Positions 34,990-47,102 of a stretch of 64,000 nucleotides of DNA are shown here, one piece after another. Source of the DNA: Monosporascus cannonballus (lineage: Eukaryota; Ascomycota; Sordariomycetes; Xylariales). How positions within the stretch are numbered: the first letter of the stretch is position 1; the number at the start of each line of letters is the position of its first letter. The notes under the pieces were generated by a model that saw only the letters and a program-made list of their open reading frames with translations, did no database searches and was not told where the DNA came from. A program made the translations under genes and the position numbers. The DNA is taken from NCBI GenBank assembly GCA_004154925.1, contig QJNS01000006.1:496001-560000 (forward strand), given 5' to 3'.

Positions 34990-37900
34990 AGCGATATCCT
35001 AAAGTACGAAAATTGTTTAATTTGCCAGGATTTTAAGGTTAAAGCCTGTAAATATTATTTAGGATAAACGGTTTCCAGGATAATTATAAAGCTAAGATAC
35101 CAGTATTATTTTGATTTCCAGAAATGTAAAATGTACATAAAGGACGGTTAATTTCGGCCAGATATTAATAACTATAAATAGTTATCCTTGGAGCTTTGTA
35201 AGTTCTCAGAATGTACCATTTACCAAAAGATATTACTAAAAAAATTTTACGACCTGCTGTATTTTACCGCTTGTTACCTCGACGATTATTTCGTTTATTT
35301 TAAAGCTAAAAAGGATAATAATTTTTGGTCTAAATGGGACGAAAAGATATTTACCGAATTAAATAACGAATACAGATATATAAAAATATCCTGATAATTA
35401 GAATATTTTAGGTTTTGTTATTTACATTTTAACTTAAAACGGAGTTAAAAGGCTATATCGTAAGGATGTTTATATTACTTTCTGACGTTTTGTATTTAAT
35501 ACGAGCTCCTAAATATGGGAACATTTTTTTCGAAGGTATACCTTTCCGACCCTATAATTCGGAAAGTACAGGACTAAAGGTTAAACTAAAAGAAAATAGT
35601 TATTTTCGAATGCCAGTTAGGTAGAAAAAATGATACAAATATATGGACAATTATTATAACCAAATATGCAGCTAAAAAACTTCGAGAATAAAGACATTTT
35701 TTTGTAAGCAGATTACGCCAGTTAAAAAACGACTGAGGTTTTCGAAAATAAGGTATTAAAAAGCCTTAATTTACAAAACCTTATATAAGGTAACAAAAGG
35801 AATATGTAATTAAATCGAGATTTTTTTTCGATACAAAAATAAAATATTTAAAGCTATACTTAATTTAAAAGCCAAAAATAATTTCATTTCCTTTACGGTG
35901 GCAGAAAAATACCAAATTCCTTGGAAATATAAGTTAAAGTTTTACAAGTTACGTACAATGGACGGAAATTTATTTATGTACGAAAACGGACGAATCCTTC
36001 GGGAAATAAAGAATTTCTAATGCGGATCCAAGGATATTAAAAACGGATTTCGCTGGATATTACTAATATTTCTGGGTACGACATTATTTTGGGAATACCG
36101 TGGTTTAGGTTTAACAATCCCCATATTAACTGGAAGCATTAAATACTTTTATGGGAAAATAAGTTATCCGAAAAAAACGATTAAGAAATTTGCTATATTA
36201 TTAAAGAAATCCAGATTACAGATCAATCCAGATTACAGATCAAACCTTTATAATACTACCTAAGTATCGACGATTTAAGAAACTATTTAAAAATAAAGAA
36301 AATTACGAATTGTTACTTTATAATTAATAGGATTATAAAATACTTATTAAAAAAGAATATTATCCTAAACTTTATAAGATTTATTATATAAACCTTAATA
36401 AGTTAAAGGCTTTATGGAAAAGTATTTAATTTAACTTGAAAAAAAGATATATTTAACCTTTTGATTTTCGTGCTAAATATCCTGTTTTTATAGTATTAAA
36501 AATTAAAAATAGAAAGAAAAAAATTAATAAAAACGGAGATTTGTTTTTCAGAAAAGTAATCGATTATAAATAGTTAAACGATATTACGATTAAAAACGGA
36601 TATTTTTTAACCTTTATAAATACGGTAAAGGAAAACGTTAGTAAAATTAAATGGTTTACTATATTTAATTTCCGAAATGGTTATTACCGTATTAAAATAG
36701 CTAAAAAAAAATGGAAAACGGTATTTAAAATAATATATGGATTTTACGAATATAAAATAATGCCTATAGGATTTATCAATATTGCCGTTAACTTTTAATG
36801 ATTAATCATAATTATATTTAAGAAATTTCTGGATAAATTTATATTTGTTTATCTCGACGATATCCGTATTTATTTCGAAATTCTGAAAAAGTATAAGAAA
36901 TAAATCGCCTAAGTATTTTAAACGCTAAACGAGGTAAATATCTGAGTTAACCCAGTTAAGAACGTATGGCATATATAGAAACTAAATTTTCTAGGATATA
37001 CTTTTACCCCCGGACAAATTCAAATTTAACGTTTTAAAATAAAAGTAATTAAAAATTAACTTATCCTTAATAAGGTAACCGTTATAAATATCCGGCAGAT
37101 TTTGAGATTTACGGGTTACGTATACGGCTTAATTAAGGGATACGGAAATATAATTAGGTTATTAACGAAATTTATTACCAAAAAGTATATGGGAAAAAAG
37201 TTTAAACTTTTAGAAGAAGTAAAGGAAGCGTTCCAAAAATTGAAAAAAAATAATTACCAATAGATTTATCGTAAAAATGTCTAACCTGAATAAAAAGAAA
37301 CGATTAAAGACCAATACCTTAGAATACGTTTTGGGGATAATCCTGGAATAACAGGAAGATAATAAAAAAAGGTATTTAATGACGTATTATTCGAAAGTAT
37401 TCCGAAATACAGAACTTAGATATCAAATTTATGATAAAAAGTTATTAGTAATTAACGTTTTTAAGGAATAAGAATTTTTCTTTAACGGAACGAAAAAACT
37501 TTTCGATATTTACTTTGATTATAAAAACTTTATTCGATTTATAAAAGCTTAAAAATTAAATAAACGATAAAAAAGATAGATAGTTTTTTAGCTAGATTTA
37601 ATTTTAAAATTTATTACATTAAAAAAAATATTTAGGCGGATATTTTTAATTATAAAAAAGATTATGATTTTAAGATTCCCAAAAAAAACATGTAAATGTT
37701 ATAGTATAATATAAATAATACCATATAATTGGGTAAAATCGTAAAACGATTAATTTCTAAACTTTTGATACAGTTCCGAAATTTTTACGATATAAAAAAA
37801 TAAAACGAAATTTAATAGCTAAAAGAATAACCAAAATATTAGCTCCTGTATTATAGCAAAACTTATGTTCCAAAGGATTAATAGGAACAGTTCGTAAGGG

Positions 37901-39190
37901 AATTTTACGAAAACTTATTATATGGACATTAAGGAATTTTCAAAACTATTAAACGGCTATAAAAATAATATAATTTCCCTAAATTACGCCGTATAATTAA
38001 GAAAATAATCAAAAATTGTAATATTTATAATAAGATAAAAGTAGCCCGTTATAAGCCTTATGGGTTATTGTAATTTACGTGTATTCTTAACAAAGTATGA
38101 AATACTATAATTTGGGATTTTATCATTAACTTATTTTTATTTAAAGATCTAATTATTAAAGTCGAATACGACGAAATGTAAGTAATTATTAACAGACTTA
38201 CCAAATATGGGTATTTTTTATTTTTTTAAAGGAACCGTAACGGTAGAACAGTTAGCTTACGCCTTTATTAAATATTACCTGGACAAATATGGAATATTAA
38301 AAAAGATTATTTCCGACAAAAATACGTTTTTTATTTCAAAATTTGGTATTAATTTCTTTAAATAAATTAATGCAAAACTTAAGTTCTTAATAATTTATTA
38401 TCCCCAAACGAATAGTTAAATCGAAAGGCTTAATCAGACCCTGGAATAGTATTTCCGAAATTATATTAATTATTAACAAAATAATTGGGTAAAACTTTTA
38501 CTATTGGCACAAATTGCGTACAATACGTTTGTTAACGAAAATATAGGCGTATCCCTTTATATTGCTATATATAGGCATAAAACAGAAATAACACGACCTA
38601 AATAACCGCTTAATAAAATACCAAAAATTATTACGATTACCTTAAAAATAAAGATATTAACAATAAAAATTAAGATAATCCAAGTTTGTTTTCAGAATAA
38701 ATTGCGATTCCTTTAATAACGGATAATCCAATATTATAATAAAAAAAGAATTAAAGGATTAATTTTAACGAAAAGAAATAAGGTTTACCTGTTACGTTAA
38801 AAACAAAACGTAACCTTAAATATTTTATAAATTAAAATGAAAAAATTTAACAATAAGTTCGATTTTAAGAAATTTGGCCCGTTTAAAATTAAAAAAGTTA
38901 TTTTCAAAACTAATTACCGATTATCGTTACTTAAAAACATAAAAATACACCTTGTTTTCTATATTTTTTTTACTTAAACTAGTACTTAAGAACGTTCCGT
39001 TAAAAACAGATTTGGAACTTAAAAAAGATTTTGACGAATACGGATCGAACGAATATTGGATTCAAGAATGGTTAAAAACAAAGTTTAGTACCTAGTTAAA
39101 TAAGAAAGGTATTTACATAAAAAAATTATTTGGGAACCGTTTAATTACTTAACGAATACGATGGACCTGGTTAAGACGTTTTACCGCCAG
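34990..39190 (+). pseudogene. pol of gypsy I copy 3: extra region, protease, RT, RNase H, integrase, chromodomain
   Basis: The extra region (34990-35600) contains an open 68-codon island at 35188-35394 (YDLLYFTACYLDDYFVYF). A protease remnant is at 35840-36120 (YDIILGIPWF). RT runs 36370-37030 and RNase H 37075-37470 (VLGIILE-type end). The integrase core at 37930-38620 has WDFIINL, IISDKNTFFISKFG and IERLNQTLE, so all three acidic positions can be read. A chromodomain remnant lies at 39010-39190. Stops sit mainly at former Gln and Trp codons. Confidence 0.75.
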
Positions 39191-39224
39191 AATCTTAACC
39201 GACCGTTTCCAGTACGGCTAAGGT

Positions 39225-39560
39225 CGTAGGCGATAACGGTCCCTTATTTAAATTTAACCTTGTGGCGTTCTAGTCGAAAAAAGCCGACGTTTCTATAACG
39301 GCGTCTATTTTAAAAACAAGTTACGCCTGTTCCGTTTCCATGCGCTGCTATTTTTCCTTTAATCTTTTCTGTTTTTTTAATTAATTTATTTTATAACTTT
39401 CCTTCAAAATAGCAAAGGCTTTTTTTATAAGACGTCCTGCTAAAGACGTAAGCGTTTTAACCGGCCCAAAAGCTCTATTAAAATGTCCTCTATTTCGCGT
39501 TATTCTTTTTGTAAGCGTTTGCGTTTTTTTTTTTTAATTTTTATCAGGGAGTTTATGTCC
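39225..39560 (-). pseudogene. Antisense coiled-coil frame at the 3' end of gypsy I copy 3
   Basis: The minus-strand frame gives FKIDAVIETSAFFD, then NATRLNLNKG at its end, aligned with SEMDAVMEAFASFDWNAEG of copy 2. The coiled-coil part (39350-39550) is more decayed than in copy 2. Confidence 0.4.
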
Positions 39561-39874
39561 AATATGTTATAAGCCGAACGTTGGCAATGGGTATAGCAAC
39601 CATAATTTGGAATGTTTATTAGGTAAAAACAGTTAAGTTCCTTAAAACGAACGTAATTTGAACAGGCGACGACGTTAAAATTAAATTTTTCGATGAAGAT
39701 TACGCAATTATCGCGCGTTTTGCGTTAATTTAGTCGAGGTTTTTTTTTTTCTTTTTTTAAATACGGCCTGTTATAGTAGAGTTAGCTGGAACGTTTCTAA
39801 CTTTTTTTAACGAAACAAAGTGGCGACTTACGGCTTTTATCTTTGGGACAAAAATCCTTGGAAAAGAGAAATAA

Positions 39875-40297
39875 TGTTACAGGAACAAGGGTTCCTGTTT
39901 TGAAGAGGCCAACCTTTGAGGCCTAGTATGGAGCCGCCACGGTTAAACCCCGGAGGGGAGTTTTTGGCCTGGATAATATGATTTAGGTAATCTGACGGAT
40001 TAATCAGATTATATAAATTATATAGATTTACGATATACTTATTTTAGGAATTAGGATATATATATAACAAATTGGTTTTTTATGTAAATAGCACTTATTT
40101 AATTTCGTTCCTTAGTTATTAATTTAAGCTTTTAGTTAAGAAGTAATTATACCGTTTTTTAATTAAGAGAAAAGTATTTAAATTTTTTTAACGAATAAAT
40201 TACCGAATTATTTTTCGACTTATTATTATTTGTAAATCAAGACCTTATTTCGAATACTGCTTATACCTCCAGGTGGATATATGACAGGTTCGTTACA
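39875..40297 (+). repeat. 3' LTR of gypsy I copy 3
   Basis: 423 bp, TGTTACAGGAACAAGGG to GACAGGTTCGTTACA with intact end; preceded by the purine tract ggaaaagagaaataa. Confidence 0.9.
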
Positions 40298-40302
40298 AAT
40301 AT

Positions 40303-40737
40303 ATTTGGACGCCGTTTAAATATTGCGTTAACATAATTTAATTAAATATTAACTAACTTTTTATTTTTTATTGGATTTTTTAAAAATAATAACGATATAA
40401 TTTAAAAAGATTTAGGGGTTCGGCTTTTTTCAAGCTTTTTACATATATAATAAAAACGTTGTTTTTTGAAATTAACAGCTAAAAGTTTTGTAAATATAAA
40501 AAAGTTACGTACGATTATTGTTAATTATTTTTTTGTTAATAAATAATTTCTTATTTATTTCGAACTTTTAAATGTTATAGTTTTTACGGCCTTATAATTT
40601 ACGAATGGCTTATAACATCTAACAGCGCAGTTTCTCGGTATCTATAGCGAATAAGCTGCGTACAAATAACGGGTACGTAACGTTAACGTATTTCTTACAG
40701 TAATAAACCATTCGTAAAAATGGAAATTTCTTAATAT
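40303..40737 (-). pseudogene. Interior of TRIM-like copy 2, outer part
   Basis: Reverse complement of about 23530-23950. The segment 40560-40735 aligns closely with 23540-23720 of copy 1. No known domain. Confidence 0.45.
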
Positions 40738-40901
40738 ATAAGGGGTTGCATACGTAATCGCTAAAGATATAAGCCATAATAAATCTATTAATAAATCTAG
40801 GGAACAGTTAAGAAAATGCGTAAAAGCAACTAGCTATATATATAGGAGCTACGGGATTAGCGTTACGCTAATCCCTCCACTAGGGCCCTTAGCCCGTAAC
40901 A
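40738..40901 (-). repeat. 5' LTR of TRIM-like copy 2
   Basis: Reverse complement of the 23363-23529 LTR; ends cccgtaaca at 40901, followed by AGTGG. Confidence 0.83.
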
Positions 40902-41502
40902 AGTGGTATAATAATAAAAAAGGGCCTTAATAACGTTACCGAAACGTTATTTCGTTTCGAAAAAATAATTAAAAACGCCGAGTTAAATATAAAAATAGCT
41001 TTTAGAATTTTTAATAATATTTATACCGACGAATTTAGCAATAATAGGTTATTCCGCGTCATCTAGGTTTAAGCGAATAAAAACTGCCTTATTATTATGT
41101 TTATCGGCATAAACGATAATTTAAGGCGTTAAAAAATTAAAAGTTTCGAAAAAACTAACGATTCGGGTAACAAATACCGCAAAAATAACGAAAAAAGGTG
41201 CTTTATAATAATAATAAAGATATTACGAATTTTTAAAATACGAAAAATAATAAAAATAATAAATATAATACGGATATAGAATTATAAAGGTATTAAAGAT
41301 ATAAAAGTTATAGAATGATAAAAAGGGTAAAAATAATAAAAATGGTAAAAATAATAAAAAGAAATAATATAAAAAAACTTTTTCTTTAAAATCAGTTTTT
41401 GTAATTAATATATTTTATTACAATATAATATATAAATTATCTTAATTTTAAAAATATTAAATCCTTATATAAAATAAATATATTTTAAATTTGCCAATTT
41501 TT
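40902..41502. other. RIP-degraded AT-rich sequence, host of TRIM-like copy 2 (right part)
   Basis: Continues the frame at 32111: VTETLFRFEKIIKNAELN and IAFRIFNNIYTDEFSNNR read without a stop at 40950-41050. The family is not recognised. A low-complexity tract with taaaaataat repeats follows at 41240-41370. Confidence 0.35.
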
Positions 41503-41708
41503 TATAAGAATACAGCCCTTATAAGGATGAGGCTGGTAGCCGACCAGCCACCGATCAGCCACGGACCCACTTACTAATATAAATCTACCATCTAGCAGCT
41601 AGTGGGAAACGCCAGATGGAAATAACCTAATACACTTACTTCTTGAAATCTGCTTTACGACTGGTCGGAAATTACCTCACCCAGCTCACAGCTATCTATT
41701 ATCTTACA
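41503..41708. mobile_element. Solo LTR of a third LTR-retrotransposon family
   Basis: A 206-bp island of normal GC inside AT-rich DNA. It begins TATAAGAATACAGCCC (originally TG, one G-to-A) and ends TCTATTATCTTACA, with TGTAAGA/TCTTACA as inverted ends. It is flanked by TTTTT on both sides (41498-41502 and 41709-41713), a 5-bp duplication though of low complexity. No internal coding sequence. Orientation unknown. Confidence 0.65.
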
Positions 41709-42362
41709 TTTTTAAATTATTACAACGAAAAAATTAAAAAATTAATTAAAAAGTTTTGATATTTATTAATTAATTTATTATGCCATAATATTAAGCTTTT
41801 TTTAAATTAACTTATAATAATAATAACGCTTTTATTTTATTATTTTCGTTTTTAAACTTTTCTGAATTTTTGATACGTATCCTATTTTTTCGCAATTTTA
41901 TTACCATATCCTGCCGTAAGAAAATATGCGCCGCCTTATTATTTTACGTACATAAAATTATTTACTTAATTTTTATCGTTAATATAGACTTTTTTATTTA
42001 ATTTTACGTATTTATTAAAGTTAATATCGCCGTAATTTAATAAAAAGTTATAAAAATTAGCTATAATATAAATCGCCTTAATTATCGTATTAATACATAT
42101 ATAAGGAAATTTTTTCTAAGAATCCTAAAAGTATTTTTTTATTTTCCGAAAACCCTTTTGATAATATTTCATAATTGTATATATCTTAAATTATATAGCT
42201 TTTTCGGAATTTATATCTTTAATCTAATTTGCGTTTATTTTTAAAAATAATATTATGTTCCGTAATACGGAATAAGGATTTGCTTATTAATAAAGTACTT
42301 AATATCCTTAAGTATGTATTTATTTTTAAAAATAACGAAATTATTATAATTAACCGTATTAT
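41709..42362. other. RIP-degraded AT-rich sequence, unrecognised
   Basis: Very AT-rich, with stops in all frames. Probably part of an old repeat, as GC-poor as the neighbouring transposons. No LTR or domain identified. Confidence 0.4.
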
Positions 42363-42527
42363 TGTCACGGGCCAAGGGCCCTAGTGGAGGGATTAGCATA
42401 GCGCTAATCCCGTGGCTCCTGTATATATAGCTAGCTGCTCCCACGCATCTTCTTAGCTGTTCTCTAGATTTCTCAATAGACCTGTTGTGGCCCATATCCT
42501 TAGCTACTGCGTATGCAGCCCCTGACA
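42363..42527 (+). mobile_element. Solo LTR of the TRIM-like family, nearly unmutated
   Basis: 165 bp, TGTCACGGGCCAAGGGCC to GCAGCCCCTGACA, with perfect TGTCA/TGACA ends and a perfect ATTAT duplication (42358-42362 and 42528-42532). GC-rich and without RIP-type changes relative to the other copies, so it gives the reference sequence of this LTR. The minus-strand frame reading through it is a by-product. Confidence 0.9.
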
Positions 42528-43300
42528 ATTATTAAATATTTTAATATTATTTATAAAACTTTTTTAACTTATTAATACGTAAGTAAATTTCTTACTGAAA
42601 GTATAGGCGGTTAATATATTTATTAATAATTTCTTTTTATAATTTTTTTATATTTTTTATCTAAAGATAATATTTTTAATTTAAATTTTAAAACAAATAT
42701 TATCGATCGTTTTTATGATGTTTTCAAATTATAAGGAAAATTTCCCGTTATTAATGATTTTACAATAAAGACGGTTATTAACAGATTTAATAATAATAAT
42801 ATATATTAATATTATATAGGTATTTAAGATTTCGTGAAACGTACGGTAAATAATATTATTATTTTTTTGTTTACCGAAATCCGTAACGCTTTCAATACCG
42901 TATTTATTAATAATTTATTACGTAACGCTTAATACGTATTCTTATTTATTCTGATTATTTTTCGAAAACAATTATTTACAAAACGAAATATTATGAATAT
43001 ATGTTTAAGGTTTATTTAATTATTAATATATATTTTAATGCCGCATTAATTATAACGATTAAAGGCCGTAAAGCAAGTTATAATAATAACCAGCTTTTTT
43101 TATTAACGGTAACGCGTTTTCGGTATTATTATTATAATTTCTTAATTACAAAAAACGTTAAGTTTTATTACGAAATTACGAAACAATAATTACGGAAATT
43201 TAGATTTATAGCGTTATTAAAATATATAACAAAAAACGGTTTTAGGCTAAAATAGAATTTTTAACGTAATTTATACGTTATCCAACAGCAACTTGGATAC
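42528..43300. other. RIP-degraded AT-rich sequence, unrecognised
   Basis: AT-rich with no clear domain on either strand. The minus strand shows a weak frame (NKYGIESVTDFGKQ near 42880-42920) that could be part of an old element. GC returns to normal at about 43300, the right edge of the block. Confidence 0.35.
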
Positions 43301-45087
43301 CTCGAAAATAACTAATTCTAAAATAGGGATTTTTCAGCATACTGAATAAATTTCATTGGTCCAGAAGCGCCAAGAAAAACTAGCCATTTTCAGCCAAAAA
43401 GGTGGGGATAGCTGGTTCTGAAAGACACGAACGGTTTGCTGATTCTGATTCTGAATCCCCACAAGTCAGTGGTGCTGAAAGTTCCCGAACTGCCCCTTAT
43501 ATTTTTATGTGGTGAATAGGTGCCAATTCATTCTGCCTAGGTGGTTAGTGGTGTGGATTGCGTTGTTTCGACCTCTGCCGTAATAACTTTATGATCTTGA
43601 CAGATAAATGAAGGACTCCAGTCATCAGAGCACCATGAAGCACCATGAAGCACGGAGTAATCATTGTACTTAGACCGGGCTCTGCTATTAGTTGTGTAGG
43701 ATTCTGTATAAGTGGATCGAATTCTTCAGGTTAAAGCTGTATCGTTCCTTCTAAGAAGTCGATAGAGTACATCGGTCGTAGAGTGAGTCGATAAAACAAT
43801 GTTAGTATAAGCCTATTGGCCACTGGTCGGGTTACATTGTAGGAAGGACGGATTCTAGCACTGATATGAAATCGATCCGGCTATGGTAATAATCCGTTCA
43901 AATTCTTACAATTTATCAAGTTAGTACAAGTTCTAACGACTCCATAATCGTTCTTCTCATTCGGCGATATAGAACTTAATGATCATGACAAGTAGGTGAA
44001 GAACTCCACCGCCCTCTTCTTATCCTTCTCCATTCTCCTCGCCGACTGAGATGGCCTCGTGCCAGGTGCCAAGGTAGGACCACCTTTCTGGGCTCCAGCG
44101 GCGCACCAGTAAGGGTCTGGCTTGTGCTTTATATGGGGTTTTCGCCCCCGAATAGGTAGGAAGAGCTAGGCATTAATGGTTCTTTATCATTATCCATACT
44201 GCCAACTACCTATTAAGCTGCTTCTCCTACCTTTCACTCTGTACTTCACCATTTTCTCTGCCACCTCGCCAGCTCCACCTTATACCTTTCGCCGAAACCT
44301 TCTCGATAAGAGTCATATAAAACGTTCTTATATACGGCTACTCCCTAAGAGGATCCGAGCTATATAAGGACGAATGGGCGACCGAATAGAATATGAGGGG
44401 ATGAAATCGCTGGGAGTGCGGATTTACTCACAGGCATCATGCGACACAGAAACAGAAAGTTTCTGTGCTGCGAAGAAAAAGGGAATGTGGTACTTAAGAT
44501 TAATTAAATCGCGAGTATATAAGGGGTTAAATTCAGTTCGAGTCCCACGACTTCGAACGCTGTTCAAACCTTCGAGCACCGGCTGGCTATAATTAAATCT
44601 CTAATAATTTGGACAGAAGGAGAGGCTACCCTGCAAAGATTTGTATGGGAAAACGTGTAAGGGAGACTCAAGGTGTGTCACAGAAGATAGAGTTGTCTAT
44701 ATTCAAGCTATCGAAGCCCAACAACAGCCGGGGGAATTCAGGGCTATATATATATATGCGAATAATGGCTTATTAAGCTTTATCGTTCCATTATTAATCA
44801 GTATTTTCCATTATTAATCCATCGATTAATAATGAAAAGGTTTGGAAGACTTTGGAAGTCTTAGAAGACTTTAGCCACCTTCGCCACCGGATATAGGGGA
44901 GCTAAACTCCGAATTCCTAGAAAATCGCACTACGTATTTCCTCAATTTCGCCGCTTTTGGCCCCTAGCTCTGTATCCATATCAACCTCAGGAAGGTAGAC
45001 ACTGATTGCTTCCAATATTTATCTTAACCTGTCAGCCGTCCTCTGGACCACATGGGTTAGATTCTCCAAACTCAGAATACGGTTTGT
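43301..45087. other. Intergenic at the right edge of the AT-rich block
   Basis: GC-balanced, with no supported gene. The longest frames (44176-44367 and 44374-44592) are not protein-like. A short palindromic cluster at 44789-44834 and a TATATATA tract at 44749 are the only structures seen. Confidence 0.45.
44789..44834. repeat. 11-bp direct and inverted repeat cluster
   Basis: cattattaatc occurs at 44789 and 44809 and its perfect reverse complement gattaataatg at 44824, leaving a 4-base loop. It could form a hairpin or be a paired binding site; function unknown. Confidence 0.5.
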
Positions 45088-46237
45088 TCATTGACCGAAA
45101 AAACATTTACCGAAAAGGTCCTCTAAAGTATATAACTCGGCCGCATTATCGCCGTCGAATGTAATGTCCCGAACCTGTAGGCGGTCCTTGGATGCTAATG
45201 CCTTTATCATCCTTCGCAAAAAGCCATTCATGCCTCGAACGTTTTCTAAGCCACCATTCAATTTGACTATATGTACCACCGCGTCGATGTGACTCTTCCA
45301 TGCGGCAGAGTCACCAGCTGCAAGCTAAATATCCAGTAAGTGACGTGTAGTTTTGTAGGATGTGTGAATGACATGATTTGAAGAATGTGTGAACGTATAG
45401 ATTGCGAGCCAACGAATCATGGACTTACTTCATCCGACGCCAGCTGTAGCATAGTGCAGATGGTAACATCCCACTTCATCGACTCGACTCGGCCTCGCGC
45501 CATTTTGGGGGCCGTCGCAATAGAGCCAGCGAGGTAACGCAGGCATGCCCCCTTGTATTGCAGTTTGCCCCAATAATATTCTTTGAGTCCAGTCCGGACG
45601 TGCAGGTTGCGGCAAGCACATAAGAACACGCCCATTAACATACCGGGGTCTCCAATAGCGATGGGAAACCAGTCTTTGAGAAGCGCGTGCTGATAGGGCC
45701 TGAGATTGCCAGGGTCCATGCCGAGGAGGATAAGGTCGTGTATGTCTGGGTTACCATCATACGTATTAGCTGGGCACATTGTAAAGCCATATAATTCTGG
45801 GTGGCCTCTTAGGAGAAGACTAGGGGATTTGTATACTAACAATAGCTTACAAGGGAGTACTCGAAATTGGACATCGGGACTGCCCAGCTATCGAACGGGT
45901 CCCGACATGGAGACGGTGTAATGCAGTTCGGACCCAAAAGAGTTGCGCCATAGTCATTAGCCCCTTCAAAAGAGGTAGCGGGGTGTAGGAGTTGATCATG
46001 AGAACTCTCGGCAATTGAGGAAGTAACGAAGGGGACTACGGTGCCGTGGTGGCAAGAGTCTATTAACCCATCCGTTCTTTGAAGCTTCTCTCCCTGCTGT
46101 AGTATCTGAATACTTTTCTGCGCGTGCTGATACTCGGTAACACGCCTCCTCCTTGTCCTTGCATGCGTGTTTTTCGCTACGCTCGATTTGACCAGCTTAC
46201 GAGAAGAGCCTGGGTCGGATACCCAGACAAGGCTCAT
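45088..46237 (-). pseudogene. Fungal transcription-factor-like (Fungal_trans_2 type) gene, probably frameshifted
   Basis: ATG at 46237 opens MSLVWVSDPGSSRKLVKSSV followed by a basic stretch (ARTRRRR) and PFDSWAVPMSNFEYSLVSYC, then a stop at 45836. A second frame, 45842-45430, holds GDPGMLMGVFLCACRNLHV and ends LQLASDE. A clean 105-bp intron (45429-45325, GTAAGT to TTTAG) then joins in phase to GDSAAWKSHIDAVVHIVKLN and GGLENVRGMNGFLRR, stopping at 45088. The order matches fungal proteins with a C-terminal PF11951-type region and no Zn2Cys6 cluster, which are presumed regulators. No GT-AG pair restores the frame at ~45840, so I infer a frameshift and a shortened C-terminus. Sequencing error is possible. 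Confidence 0.6.
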
Positions 46238-47102
46238 GCTCGGCGCAGGGAGACGGACGAGTAATGACTTCCTTCGACAGGGGAATCCAGGGGCACGCCG
46301 ACCAAGATGTGCTCAGATTGGAAAAGAAAGGGTCAAAAAGGCAGTGATAGCATGCCAACTACTGTCTCTGATTCGTTGGTTGTTGGTGCTGAGGTGGCGC
46401 GACCAGGCGACACATAGATTAGGATGACACCTATGGGAAGTACAGAGTATCAGACAGGCGGAATCCTTGATTCACGGTGAATCCATGAAAGCTTCATGCG
46501 GTTGTAATACCGTATAAGCTGAGATCAGACAGTGCGGGGCTATGAAAGGGGCTTGTTTTCAACGAAACTATTCCCAGCTTTAGCGTCGACGCTATACCCC
46601 TTAGGGAAAATGCAACACTTGGCAATCCTCATCTGCGGGTCAGGCCGGCGAGGACCTGGTCCAGAGGGGCAAGCTACGGGTGTACGGTAAATGCAGCTCA
46701 GCAATGCTGTCCGGGCCCTGCGCGAATTCCTTGAAACAGTTCTTGACAGACAAAACCTAATGGGGCTACTGGAAACAACTCAGCCCGACCAGAGAAGGTC
46801 TACTAACACCGCTACGGGCAATGCAAAGCTTGGCATGGTTCCAGGCTATATCTGGTACTAGCTGAACACCCGGGGTGGACTCGAGATGATAACCCCAAGT
46901 AGACCCAGGTGTGCTACTCTTGACTCCAAACTTCGCGTGTTTCCATCTGCTTTGGGGCTTCTTTCGTGTCTAACCATAAATTTCTCTTCTTGCAGTTATT
47001 TGCCTTGTTTTCCACACGTGAATAGCCCTGACTCTTAGTATTCAAATCCTCTTTGTCGTTCCTCAGCCCCTTAACGACCCTAATCGTGCTTCAATATTGG
47101 AG
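46238..47102. other. Intergenic, divergent promoter region
   Basis: Lies between the minus-strand regulator-like gene and the plus-strand beta-tubulin gene, so it should hold both promoters. Pyrimidine-rich stretches precede the tubulin ATG (for example cttctttcgtgtc and cttcttgcag near 46960-46995), typical of fungal promoters. No gene seen. Confidence 0.45.

Larger units (their letters stand above)
33026..40297 (+). mobile_element. Ty3/gypsy chromovirus, family I copy 3
   Basis: LTRs 33026-33447 and 39875-40297, total 7,272 bp, flanked by AATAT on both sides (33021-33025 and 40298-40302). Same order of domains as copies 1 and 2, uninterrupted by other insertions, so it is the best guide to the element's overall layout. 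It lies within the TRIM-like element. RIP-type stops throughout; inactive. Confidence 0.9.
32112..40901 (-). mobile_element. TRIM-like LTR element, copy 2 (reverse orientation, split by gypsy I copy 3)
   Basis: Terminal repeats at 32112-32276 (3' LTR in its own orientation) and ~40738-40901 (5' LTR). The flanks are GGTGG (32107-32111) and AGTGG (40902-40906), a duplication differing by one G/A transition. Without the gypsy insertion the length is 1,513 bp, one base longer than copy 1, and the interior (40737 to 40303, then 33025 to 32277) aligns to 23530-24709. Same family as the solo LTR at 42363. Confidence 0.82.

Noticed and set aside
42253..42528. 91-codon minus-strand protein across the solo LTR
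   Set aside because: Its protein-like part is the reverse complement of the LTR, also readable in the LTR at 32112; it is a by-product of the repeat, not a gene.
44374..44592. Short plus-strand frame near 44.4 kb
   Set aside because: No domain, no homologous look, unusual residue mix; probably chance.
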